Origin: Sphingopyxis sp. PET50
GTDB lineage: Bacteria; Pseudomonadota; Alphaproteobacteria; Sphingomonadales; Sphingomonadaceae
NCBI RefSeq assembly: GCF_025244705.1
Contig: NZ_CP104207.1
Coordinates: forward strand, 868,001-932,000
DNA: 64,000 nucleotides
Direction: 5' to 3'
The notes below the pieces were generated by a model that saw only the letters and a list, made by a program, of their open reading frames with translations, was not told the origin of the DNA and ran no database searches. The number at the start of each line of letters is the position of its first letter. Within the stretch, counting starts at the first letter, position 1. A program made the translations under genes and the position numbers. Below, piece after piece: positions 56,778-64,000 of this stretch.

Positions 56778-59155
56778 AAAAGCCCAAGCCGCAGCCCGGA
56801 CTACCCACGTCCGACCAGATCATGCGCTTCGTCGCCGACAGCCCCGGTGCGGTCGGCAAGCGCGAGATCGCCAAGCATTTCGGACTCCACGGCGCCGACA
56901 AGGTCGCGCTGAAGGCGCTGCTCAAGGACATGACCGACGAGGGGCTCGTCGATATGGCGCCGGGACGGGCGTTCCACAAACATGGCGGGTTGCCGCGCGT
57001 CACCGTGCTGCGCGTCGTCGCGATCGAGGGCAGCAATGTGTGGGCGGTGCCCGACCGCTGGGAGGGCAATGCCCCGCCGCCGCGGCTGCGCGTGATGGAG
57101 CAGGGACGTAAAGGCGCGCTCGGCGTCGGCGACCGCATCCTCGCGCGCACCGAAGAGCGTGGCGGCGGCCATGTCGCGCACCCGATGAAACGGCTGCAGG
57201 CGAGCGCCGAACTGGTGATCGGCGTGCTCGTGAGCGACACCGGGCCGGGCGGCAAACCGATCACCTGGCTGCGCCCCGCCGACAAGCGCGCGCGCTTCGA
57301 CTTTGCGGTCGCCGACATGGGCGATGCCGGCATCGGCGACCTCGTCCGCGCCGAACTGACGGGGCGCGGCCCCGCGACCAGGGCCAAGGTGGTCGAACGC
57401 ATCGGCGATCCCTTCGCGCCCAGGGCGCTGAGCATGATCGCGATCGCGCGCCACGAAATTCCGCATGTCTTCGGCGCCGACACGCTCGCCGAGGCCGAAA
57501 GGGCCGCGAAGCTGCCGCTCACTCCCGGGGGCCGCGAGGATCTGCGCGACCTGCCGATCGTCGCGATCGACCCGATCGACGCGCGCGACCATGACGATGC
57601 CGTCTGGGCGATCCCCGATGAGGACGCGGGCAACAAGGGCGGCTTCAGGGCGATCGTTGCGATCGCCGACGTCAGCTACTATGTCCGCCCCGAGGGCGAG
57701 CTCGACCGCGAGGCGCGGCGGCGCGGCAACAGCGTCTATTTTCCCGACCGCGTCGTGCCGATGCTGCCCGAAACCCTGTCGGCGGGCGTCTGTTCGCTGA
57801 AAGCCGGGGAAGATCGCGCCGCGATGGCGTGCCACCTCGTCATCGACAGGCACGGCAAGGTGACGTCATGGCGTTTCACCCGCGCGCTGGTGCGGCTGCG
57901 CGCGAACATCGCCTATGAACATGCGCAGGCGATGATCGACGGAAATTCCGCGCTCCCGCTTGCGGGAGGGGTCGGGGGAGGGCCTGTTTCCGAAAGCGCC
58001 CCATCCGGCATGCCCTCCCCTAACCCCTCCCACAAGTGGGAGGGGGACAAGGAGGTGCTTCCCGCGCTACGGAATCTGTGGGCGAGCTGGGCCTTGCTCG
58101 CCAAGGCCCGCGATGCGCGCTCGCCGCTCGACCTCGACCTGCCCGAGCGGCAGGTGATCCTCGACGAACAGGGCGGCATCGCCGAGATCCGCGTGCGCGA
58201 CCGCCTCGACGCGCACCGGCTGATCGAGGATTATATGATCGCGGCCAATGTCGCGGCGGCGAAGGCGCTCGAGGCGAAGAAATCGCCGGTGATGTACCGC
58301 ATCCACGAACCGCCGAGCCGCGAAAAGCTCGTCAGCCTCAAGGATTATCTCGAAACCTTCGACCAGAGCTTCGCGCTCGGGCAGGTCATCACCCCCGCGG
58401 TGTTCAACCGGCTGATCGACGGCTTTTCGGAGGACGACCGGCTGCCCGAGATCATGCAGGCGATCCTGCGCAGCCAGACGCAGGCCTATTACGGCCCCGC
58501 CAATGCCGGCCATTTCGGCCTCGCGCTCGGCTCTTACGCGCATTTCACCTCGCCGATCCGCCGCTACGCCGATCTGATCGTTCACCGCGCGCTCGTCGAC
58601 AGCTATCGCCTCGAAGTCCCGGGAAAGGCGAAGGACCTGCCCGCGCGCACCGGGCTGGGTGAGGCCGATGCCAAGGGACTGTCGCGTATCGGCGAGGCGA
58701 TCAGCGCCTTGGAACGCCGCGCGATGGAGGCCGAGCGCGAGACGATCGACCGCTATGTCGCGGCCTATCTCGCCAACAAGACGGGCGAGATCGTGCCCGC
58801 ACGGATCACGGGGGTGCAGCCCTTCGGCTTCTTCGCGACGGTCGACGGGCTCGGCGGCGACGGGCTGGTGCCGGTGTCGACGCTGGGCAGCGAGCGCTTC
58901 TTCTACGACGAGGCGGCGCGGACGCTCGACAGCGAGCATGGGCGGGTGAGCTATACCGTCGGCCAGCGGCTCGACCTTAGGCTGATGGAGGCCAATCCCG
59001 TCAGCGGCGCGCTGCGCTTCGAACTGCCCGATGCGCCCGAGGGCGGTTTTCGGGGCAGCCCGCCGCGCCGCGACGGAGTGAAGAAGGCAGGCAAACATGT
59101 CGTCGGCAAGCGCGGCCGGCCCGCGAATATCAAGCACAAGGGCAAGCGCCGCTGA
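56774..59155 (+). CDS. rnr: Ribonuclease R with a repeat-encoded internal insert
   Basis: 3'-5' exoribonuclease of 793 residues. An N-terminal winged helix (SPGAVGKREIAKHFGLHGAD) and cold-shock domain are followed by the RNB domain with VAIDPIDARDHDDAVWAIPD holding the catalytic aspartates, and AHFTSPIRRYADLIVHRAL. The S1 domain is at the end (GEIVPARITGVQPFGFFATV), then a basic tail. Residues about 394-424 (LPLAGGVGGGP...NPSHKWEG) translate a palindromic repeat inside a variable loop of RNB. It starts within the GxxExxY stop. Confidence 0.95.
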   Translation: MKKPKPQPGLPTSDQIMRFVADSPGAVGKREIAKHFGLHGADKVALKALLKDMTDEGLVDMAPGRAFHKHGGLPRVTVLRVVAIEGSNVWAVPDRWEGNAPPPRLRVMEQGRKGALGVGDRILARTEERGGGHVAHPMKRLQASAELVIGVLVSDTGPGGKPITWLRPADKRARFDFAVADMGDAGIGDLVRAELTGRGPATRAKVVERIGDPFAPRALSMIAIARHEIPHVFGADTLAEAERAAKLPLTPGGREDLRDLPIVAIDPIDARDHDDAVWAIPDEDAGNKGGFRAIVAIADVSYYVRPEGELDREARRRGNSVYFPDRVVPMLPETLSAGVCSLKAGEDRAAMACHLVIDRHGKVTSWRFTRALVRLRANIAYEHAQAMIDGNSALPLAGGVGGGPVSESAPSGMPSPNPSHKWEGDKEVLPALRNLWASWALLAKARDARSPLDLDLPERQVILDEQGGIAEIRVRDRLDAHRLIEDYMIAANVAAAKALEAKKSPVMYRIHEPPSREKLVSLKDYLETFDQSFALGQVITPAVFNRLIDGFSEDDRLPEIMQAILRSQTQAYYGPANAGHFGLALGSYAHFTSPIRRYADLIVHRALVDSYRLEVPGKAKDLPARTGLGEADAKGLSRIGEAISALERRAMEAERETIDRYVAAYLANKTGEIVPARITGVQPFGFFATVDGLGGDGLVPVSTLGSERFFYDEAARTLDSEHGRVSYTVGQRLDLRLMEANPVSGALRFELPDAPEGGFRGSPPRRDGVKKAGKHVVGKRGRPANIKHKGKRR
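57953..58045. repeat. Palindromic repeat inside the rnr coding sequence
   Basis: CTCCCGCTTGCGGGAGGGGT (left) faces CCCCTCCCACAAGTGGGAGG (right), with GGGGGAGGGC facing GCCCTCCCC inside. It is about 93 bases, a multiple of three, and is read through in frame. It belongs to the class found between genes at 32098 and 59158. Confidence 0.88.
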
Positions 59156-59157
59156 AT

Positions 59158-59276
59158 CCCCCTCCCTGCAAGGGAGGGGCTAGGGGTGGGTGCGAGCGAA
59201 GCGAGCCGCGCCGACATTGCTGCTTTCTACACACGTCGCCGACCCACCCCCGACCCCTCCCTTTCAGGGAGGGGAG
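59158..59276. repeat. Palindromic repeat between rnr and the XRE regulator
   Basis: CCCCCTCCCTGCAAGGGAGG at the left and CCCTCCCTTTCAGGGAGGGG at the right, with GGGGTGGGT facing ACCCACCCC inside. It fills the convergent gap and may act as a bidirectional terminator. Confidence 0.75.
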
Positions 59277-59277
59277 A

Positions 59278-60063
59278 TCATCTGCCCGCCAACCGCTGCA
59301 ACAGTGCCGCACTCTCCGCGTCCGCCGGAAAAAACGCCTCGATCGCCAGCTCCGACAGCGTGATATCGACCGGCGTGCCGAAGATCGTCACCGTCGACAC
59401 GAACGAAATCTGCCCCGCGATCGTATCCAGCAGCAGCGGCACCGCGATGCTGCTCAGCGGCCCGTCGCCATTGTCGTTCGCCGGCCCCGGATAGGCGGCG
59501 ATCTCCGCGCGCAGCGCAATCAGCCCCGCATCGGCGCTCGCCTCGATCTGCAGGTCGAGCCGGTGAAGGATATGCGCGCGCCACAGGCCGTAATTGACGA
59601 TCTGCGGCGCGAGGCCGTCGGGGTGGAGCGCGATGCGCAGCACATTGACCGGCGGGGCCAGCAGTGCGGGCGACACCTGTTCGATCAATATCGCGATCGC
59701 GTCGTTCGCCGCGACCATGTTCCAGTGCCGGTCGACCGCGAGCGCGGGATAGGGCTCGTGCCCCTTCAGCACATGCTCGATGATCGCCTTCATTCCCGCC
59801 ATTTCGGGGCTGTCGAGCGGGCGCTCCTGATAATCGGGGGCATAGCCCGCCGCGAGCAGCAGCGCGTTGCGGGCGCGGTGCGGCACCTCCAGGCAGTCGG
59901 CGATCCGCTGGAGCATCGCGGCGCTCGGCTTCGAGCGGCCGGTCTCGATGAAGCTCAGGTGCCGCGTCGATATATCGGTGTCGAGCGCCAAGTCCATCTG
60001 GCTCATCCGGCGCCGCGTGCGCCATTCGCGGAGTTGTTCGCCCAGCGGTGCGACCTGCATCAT
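59278..60063 (-). CDS. XRE-family regulator with MmyB-like ligand-binding domain
   Basis: The protein has 261 residues. The N-terminal helix-turn-helix is LREWRTRRRMSQMDLALDTD ... STRHLSFIETGRSKPSAAML. The C-terminal MmyB-like (PAS-related) domain has PYPALAVDRHWNMVAANDAI and NVLRIALHPDGLAPQIVNYG. In this family the second domain is thought to bind a fatty-acyl ligand. ATG ATG at 60063/60060 follows AGGAGACGC. It is divergent from the small membrane protein at 60179, possibly its target. Confidence 0.87.
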   Translation of the reverse strand: MMQVAPLGEQLREWRTRRRMSQMDLALDTDISTRHLSFIETGRSKPSAAMLQRIADCLEVPHRARNALLLAAGYAPDYQERPLDSPEMAGMKAIIEHVLKGHEPYPALAVDRHWNMVAANDAIAILIEQVSPALLAPPVNVLRIALHPDGLAPQIVNYGLWRAHILHRLDLQIEASADAGLIALRAEIAAYPGPANDNGDGPLSSIAVPLLLDTIAGQISFVSTVTIFGTPVDITLSELAIEAFFPADAESAALLQRLAGR

Positions 60064-60178
60064 GCGTCTCCTTCTCGGCAGGAGCTATACCCCGGCTTTC
60101 GCGATTTCCATTACCTCGGGCGTAATCGACGCGCGGCGACCGGGCGCATATCTGGACCGGGTTCGAAAGGAGAACCCC

Positions 60179-60571
60179 ATGTCGATCCGCACTCTGAAGA
60201 CCATTCTCGTCCTCGACGCCGTCACTTGCACCGGCGTCTTCGCCATCGGCCTGCTCGCCGCCGCGCCCGTCGCGGCGCTGCTCGGCCTCCCCGCAAACAT
60301 TGTCGTGATCGGCGGCTGGATCTGCCTGGCCGCGGCGCTGCTGATGATTGTCGCCGCGCGGCAGGCGGTGCCCAGCCCGGCGCTCGTCAAGCTGATCGCG
60401 CTCGGCAATCTCGGCTGGGTTGCGGCGAGTCTGGGAGTTGTCGCAGCCTTCGGCGCGGCGATGACCGGCCTCGGCCTCGTCGTCGTGCTGGCACAGGCGG
60501 CTGCCGTGCTCGTCTTCGCGATCGCCGAATGGAAAGGCGCTGGTGCGGGCGGGCGCGTGGTGGCGGTCTGA
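60179..60571 (+). CDS. Four-helix membrane protein of unknown function
   Basis: The protein has 130 residues from ATG at 60179, after AAAGGAGAA. Helices: VLDAVTCTGVFAIGLLAAAP, NIVVIGGWICLAAALLMIVA, ALGNLGWVAASLGVVAAFG and TGLGLVVVLAQAAAVLVFAI. It resembles small integral membrane proteins often found beside MmyB-type regulators in sphingomonads. No functional motif. Probably regulated by the divergent XRE gene. Confidence 0.7.
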   Translation: MSIRTLKTILVLDAVTCTGVFAIGLLAAAPVAALLGLPANIVVIGGWICLAAALLMIVAARQAVPSPALVKLIALGNLGWVAASLGVVAAFGAAMTGLGLVVVLAQAAAVLVFAIAEWKGAGAGGRVVAV

Positions 60572-60580
60572 CGCCATTGG

Positions 60581-60696
60581 AAAGCCCCTCCCCGGCGGGG
60601 AGGGGTTGGGGTGGGGGAGCGAGGCCGCCAGGCCGCGCGTCACTGCTGACGCTGGAACACCCCCACCCAACCCTCCCCCTCAAGGGGGAGGGCTTT
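60581..60696. repeat. Palindromic repeat, 'AAAGCCCCTCCCC..GGGGAGGGCTTT' class
   Basis: AAAGCCCCTCCCCGGCGGGG at the left faces CCCCCTCAAGGGGGAGGGCT at the right, with GGGTGGGGG facing CCCCCACCC inside. It fills the convergent gap between the membrane protein and the universal stress gene. Confidence 0.75.
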
Positions 60697-60722
60697 TGCG
60701 CACTCTCCAACTTGGCTGATTT

Positions 60723-61178
60723 CTAACTCAACGCGTCCAGCCGCGCGATGTCGATCCCGCCCGGCACCAGCATCACCGGGCAGGGGAGGGTTCCCGCATC
60801 CTGTCCGGTGAAATGCGCGACCAGCGGCCCCGGCGCGCCGCTCGCCGCCGTCGCGAGCACCAGTGCGGCGATCTCGTCATTGTCGCGGATCACGTCGCAC
60901 ACCACCTCGGCGGGCTTGCCCGATTTGACCAGGATCTGCGGCGTGACGCTGCATTCCTGCGCGATGGTGTCCGCCGCCGCCGCCGCCAGCATCTCGGCAT
61001 GTTCGCGCGCTTCGGCCTCGATCGTCGCCTGCACCCCGCCGAAGGCGACGAAATCCTGCGGTGGAATGATCGCCAGCACCGCGACCCCGCCGCCGGTGCG
61101 CGCTGCCCGCCGCGCCGCGAAGCGCAGCGCCAGGCTCGCTTCGGGACTGTCGTCGATCACCACCAGATATGTGCGCAT
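60723..61178 (-). CDS. Universal stress protein (UspA family)
   Basis: The protein has 151 residues in a single Usp domain. The start TYLVVIDDSPEASLALRFAA is the ATP-fold beta-strand and helix. The C-terminal glycine loop is atypical (VLATAASGAPGPLVAHFTGQ), followed by LPCPVMLVPGGI. The usual GxxGx(9)GS phosphate loop is not clearly complete, so ATP binding is uncertain. Monocistronic, divergent from the E2 gene. Confidence 0.85.
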   Translation of the reverse strand: MRTYLVVIDDSPEASLALRFAARRAARTGGGVAVLAIIPPQDFVAFGGVQATIEAEAREHAEMLAAAAADTIAQECSVTPQILVKSGKPAEVVCDVIRDNDEIAALVLATAASGAPGPLVAHFTGQDAGTLPCPVMLVPGGIDIARLDALS

Positions 61179-61335
61179 GGCTCGACCCCGCTATGCTTTT
61201 GCGGACGGAGAGTGCGTCACATTCGTATGAAAGGCAAGTTTGCCCCGATGGACCTTGACCGCGAACATGCTTATGGCGAGGAACAATCCGTAGCGGCAGG
61301 CGCGGCCTGCAAGACTGACAGGGACAAGCCGGAAG

Positions 61336-62655
61336 ATGCCGATCGAACTCAAAATGCCCGCCCTCTCGCCGACGATGGAGGAGGGGACGCTCGCCAAATG
61401 GCTGGTCAAGGAGGGTGACAGCGTCAAGTCGGGCGACCTGCTCGCCGAGATCGAGACCGACAAGGCGACGATGGAATTCGAAGCCATCGACGAGGGCGTG
61501 ATCGCGCAGATATTGGTCGCCGAGGGTACCGATAATGTGAAAGTCGGCACGGTGATCGCGACGATCGCGGGCGAGGGCGAAGATGCGAGCGCGGCGAAGG
61601 CGGCGCCGGCCCCGGTTGCCGCTCCCGCACCCACCTCCGAACCCGTTCGCGCTGAGCCTGTCGAAGCGCCGTCCTCTTCTTCGGTAACGGAAGAGAAAAA
61701 GGACGGTCCTTCGACAGGCTCAGAACAAACGGAAAAGGGTGAACGGGTGAAAGCCAGCCCGCTCGCCAGGCGCCTCGCCGCCGAGCGCGGCATCGACCTG
61801 TCGACGCTCAAGGGCAGCGGCCCCGGCGGCCGCATCGTCAAGGACGACCTCGACGGCGCCCCGGCGAGCGCGCCCGCTGCCGCGCCGCAGGCCCCAGCGG
61901 CTGCGACCGCGGCTCCCGCGGCTTCCGCGCCAGCTCCGGTACCCGCCGCGCTTCCCGATTTCGGCATCCCGCACGAGGACGAGAAACTCAGCGGCATGCG
62001 CAAGACGATCGCGCGCCGCCTGACCCAGTCGATGCAGGAATCGCCGCACATCTACCTGACCGTCGACATCCGCCTCGACGCGCTGCTGAAGCTCCGCGGC
62101 GAATTGAACGCCAGCCTCGAAAGCCGCGGCGTCAAGCTCAGCGTCAACGACATGCTGATCAAGGCGCTCGCGGTCGCGCTCGAACGCGTGCCGCAGTGCA
62201 ACGTAAGCTTCGGCGGCGACGTGATGCGCTTCTACAAGCGCGCCGACATCTCGGTCGCGGTCAGCATCCCGGGCGGCCTCATCACCCCGATCATCACCGA
62301 CGCGGGCGGCAAGTCGATGTCGAAGATCTCGACCGAAATGGCCGAACTCGCGGGGCGCGCCAAGGAAGGCAAGCTCAAGCCCGAGGAATATCAGGGCGGC
62401 ACCGCCAGCATCTCCAACATGGGCATGATGGGAATCAAGCAGTTCACCGCGGTGATCAACCCGCCGCAGGGCATGATCATGGCGATCGGCGCGGGCGAGA
62501 AGCGGCCCTATGTGGTCGACGACGCGCTCGCGATCGCGACCGTCATGTCGGCCACCGGCAGCTTCGACCACCGCGCGATCGACGGCGCCGATGGGGCGCT
62601 GCTGATGAAGACCTTCAAGGAACTGGTGGAAAGCCCGCTGGGGTTGGTGGCGTAA
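61336..62655 (+). CDS. pdhC: Pyruvate dehydrogenase complex E2 (dihydrolipoamide acetyltransferase), with a repeat-encoded linker
   Basis: The protein has 439 residues. The lipoyl domain has Lys43 in [19 protein letters not shown]. The peripheral-subunit-binding domain is [21 protein letters not shown] Pro/Ala linker and the catalytic domain follow ([20 protein letters not shown] ... [20 protein letters not shown]) with the active-site His. Residues about 103-133, in the first linker, translate a palindromic repeat ([10 protein letters not shown]...DGPSTGSEQ). TPTMEEG-type lipoyl sequence favours pyruvate over 2-oxoglutarate. The lpd gene follows after a DUF559 unit. Confidence 0.95.
   Translation: MPIELKMPALSPTMEEGTLAKWLVKEGDSVKSGDLLAEIETDKATMEFEAIDEGVIAQILVAEGTDNVKVGTVIATIAGEGEDASAAKAAPAPVAAPAPTSEPVRAEPVEAPSSSSVTEEKKDGPSTGSEQTEKGERVKASPLARRLAAERGIDLSTLKGSGPGGRIVKDDLDGAPASAPAAAPQAPAAATAAPAASAPAPVPAALPDFGIPHEDEKLSGMRKTIARRLTQSMQESPHIYLTVDIRLDALLKLRGELNASLESRGVKLSVNDMLIKALAVALERVPQCNVSFGGDVMRFYKRADISVAVSIPGGLITPIITDAGGKSMSKISTEMAELAGRAKEGKLKPEEYQGGTASISNMGMMGIKQFTAVINPPQGMIMAIGAGEKRPYVVDDALAIATVMSATGSFDHRAIDGADGALLMKTFKELVESPLGLVA
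61642..61732. repeat. Palindromic repeat inside the pdhC coding sequence
   Basis: CCGTTCGCGCTGAGCCTGTC (left) faces GACAGGCTCAGAACAAACGG (right). It is the same class as the intergenic copies at 4686, 35441, 45272 and 47461. It is read through in frame within the flexible linker after the lipoyl domain. Confidence 0.9.
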
Positions 62656-62675
62656 CATGCCCGAGAGGGGCAATA

Positions 62676-63161
62676 GCCCCTCTCTCCTTGCGGGAGAGGG
62701 GGTTGGGGAGTGGGGTCCGCGCCGCGTCTGCGGCGCACAAGACTCTTTCCGACGTGCTCGCCCGAAAATCGCTGTTGCTGGACCGCGCCCGCCGGATGCG
62801 TTCCAATCCCACCGATGCCGAACGCCGCCTTTGGTCGATCTTGAGAGCAAAGCGGCTGGCCGGGCTCCGTTGGCGCTAAGCAAGTCGTCATCGACGACCT
62901 CTACATTGCCGACTTCATTTGTTTCGAACACCGATTGATCGTCGAGGCCGATGGCAGCCAGCACGTGGAAAACCGGCATGATGCTGAACGCGACGCCTAT
63001 CTGACCACGCAGGGATTTCGTATCCTCCGCTTCTGGAACAACGCCGTGCTCGCTAACGGCGAGGGCATAGCCGAGGCCATATTGCACGCCATCGAGTCTT
63101 CCGGCGCGCAGACGCGCGCCGACCCCACACGCCAACCCCTCTCCCGCAAGGGGAGAGGGGC
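62676..63161. mobile_element. Inverted-repeat-bounded unit carrying a DUF559 gene
   Basis: The left arm 62676-62745 (begins GCCCCTCTCTCCTTGCGGGA, ends CACAAGACTC) and the reverse complement of the right arm 63094-63161 (begins GCCCCTCTCCCCTTGCGGGA, ends CGGAAGACTC) align over about 70 bases with few differences. Each arm has its own hairpin (CTCC..TTGCGGGAG). The interior of about 350 bases is filled by the DUF559 gene, whose last codons lie in the right arm. It separates pdhC from lpd. Mobility is inferred. Confidence 0.68.
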
Positions 63162-63186
63162 TTTTGAAGGAGCCCATAATGGCTGA
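62754..63186 (+). CDS. DUF559 (Vsr-like) endonuclease-fold protein (frame interrupted near 62875-62881)
   Basis: A GTG at 62754 is a likely start (LARKSLLLDRARRMRSNPTD). AERRLWSILRAKRLAGLRWR is the DUF559 N-terminal motif. A stop follows, but reading GCTAAGC (62875-62881) as GCCGGC gives RWRRQVVIDDLYIADFICFE. The core LIVEADGSQHVENRHDAERD holds the Asp/His/Glu residues of the very-short-patch-repair-like fold, and GFRILRFWNNAVLANGEGIA the last strand and helix. The C-terminal tail (RADPTRQPLSRKGRGAFEG) is the right inverted repeat in translation and overlaps the lpd start. Function unknown. Confidence 0.75.
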
Positions 63187-64000
63187 CACCTCATACGACC
63201 TCATCGTCCTCGGCTCCGGCCCCGGCGGCTATGTCGCGGCGATCCGCGCGGCGCAGCTCGGGCTGAAAACCGCGATCGTCGAGCGCGAACTGCTCGGCGG
63301 CATCTGCCTCAACTGGGGCTGCATCCCGACCAAGGCGCTCCTGCGCTCGGCCGAAATCTATCATTATATGCAGCATGCGGGCGATTACGGCCTGAAGGCG
63401 GCGGAGATCAGCGCCGATATCGACGCGGTCGTGAAACGGTCGCGCGGGGTCGCGAAGCAGCTCAATCAGGGCGTCACGCACCTGATGAAGAAGCACAAGA
63501 TCACCGTCCATATGGGCACCGGCAAGCTCACCGCGCCGGGCAAGCTGGAGGTGACGGGCGAGAAGGGCACCGAAACCCTTTCCGCCAAGAACATCATCGT
63601 CGCGACCGGCGCCCGCGCCCGCGATCTGCCCTTCGCGCCCGCCGACGGCAAGCGCATCTGGACCTATCGCCATGCGCTGGTGCCGCCCGAAATGCCGAAG
63701 AAGCTGCTCGTCATCGGCTCGGGCGCCATCGGGATCGAATTCGCGAGCTTCTACAGCGACATGGGCGCCGAGGTGACGGTCGTCGAAATGCTCGACCGGC
63801 TCGTCCCCGTCGAGGATGCCGATGTGTCGGCCTTCCTCGAAAAGGCGCTCAAGAAGCAGGGCATGACCATCCACACCGGCGCCAGGCGTCGAGGAACTGA
63901 AGGCGACCGCCAACGGCGTGACCGCAAAGATCAAGGCGAAGGACGGCAAGGTCGAGACCGCCGAATTCAGCCACGCGATCGTCGCGATCGGCATCGTCCC
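63179..64000 (+). CDS. lpd: Dihydrolipoamide dehydrogenase (3' end beyond window; frame interrupted near 63881-63887)
   Basis: E3 component of the pyruvate dehydrogenase complex. It starts ATG at 63179 after AAGGAG. The FAD loop is DLIVLGSGPGGYVAAIRAAQ and the redox disulfide is in LGGICLNWGCIPTKALLRSA. The NAD loop is LLVIGSGAIGIEFASFYSDM, followed by TVVEMLDRLVPVEDADVS. The frame breaks at GCCAGGC (63881-63887); reading GCCGGC gives HTGAGVEELKATANGVTAKI. The chain then runs to AIVAIGIV at the window edge. The second FAD motif and the dimer interface lie outside. Confidence 0.94.
   Translation, partial: MADTSYDLIVLGSGPGGYVAAIRAAQLGLKTAIVERELLGGICLNWGCIPTKALLRSAEIYHYMQHAGDYGLKAAEISADIDAVVKRSRGVAKQLNQGVTHLMKKHKITVHMGTGKLTAPGKLEVTGEKGTETLSAKNIIVATGARARDLPFAPADGKRIWTYRHALVPPEMPKKLLVIGSGAIGIEFASFYSDMGAEVTVVEMLDRLVPVEDADVSAFLEKALKKQGMTIHTGARRRGTEGDRQRRDRKDQGEGRQGRDRRIQPRDRRDRHRP

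Noticed and set aside
61250..61335. TTGACC ... as a promoter for pdhC
   Set aside because: No -10 element at a workable distance; spacings of 11 or 21 bases only.

Overview
The window reads as chromosomal DNA of an alphaproteobacterium of the order Sphingomonadales, most like Sphingopyxis/Sphingomonas. This is inferred from the high GC, the ALA-synthase route to haem (hemA), the carboxynorspermidine polyamine route, a large 'Q-plug' type TonB receptor, and the gene content and order. I saw no rRNA, tRNA, CRISPR array, prophage or classical IS transposase.

Layout. 1-9.9 kb: end of a thioredoxin-reductase-like gene, an exported protein, a minus-strand polyamine block (nspC, asparaginase, DUF486, carboxynorspermidine synthase), a threonine dehydratase, a lipoprotein, and a small protein next to a subtilisin. 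10-18 kb: betaine-lipid genes btaA-btaB, a cytochrome b561-YceI fusion, hemA with a coupled nitroreductase, murI, plsY-dprA. 18-27.8 kb: two exported proteins, topA, a secreted alpha/beta hydrolase, and the overlapping lepB-rnc-era block. 28-33 kb: pgi, gor, two short-chain-type oxidoreductases and a LysR regulator. 34-45.3 kb: a propionyl-CoA/methylmalonyl-CoA cluster (PrpR-like regulator, pccB, mce, scpA, bioB, pccA) interrupted by four small envelope genes. 45-50 kb: csaA-like, MAPEG, cyclase, MHS transporter, alr. 50-54 kb: TonB receptor. 54-64 kb: phaR, proS, rnr, two regulators/stress genes, pyruvate dehydrogenase E2 and the start of lpd.

Three things stand out. First, the chromosome carries many palindromic intergenic repeats of at least four sequence classes. 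Three copies sit inside coding sequence in frame (bioB N-terminus, rnr, and the E2 linker). Second, two small nuclease-fold genes (GxxExxY family and DUF559) each sit between matched inverted repeats and are wedged between housekeeping genes, which suggests nuclease-bearing palindromic cassettes. Third, about fifteen conserved reading frames are broken by small indels. At twelve of these, the frame demands the hexamer GCCGGC where a seven-base string is present. This points to a systematic sequencing/assembly artefact at that motif, so the interrupted genes below are treated as real genes with one erroneous base.
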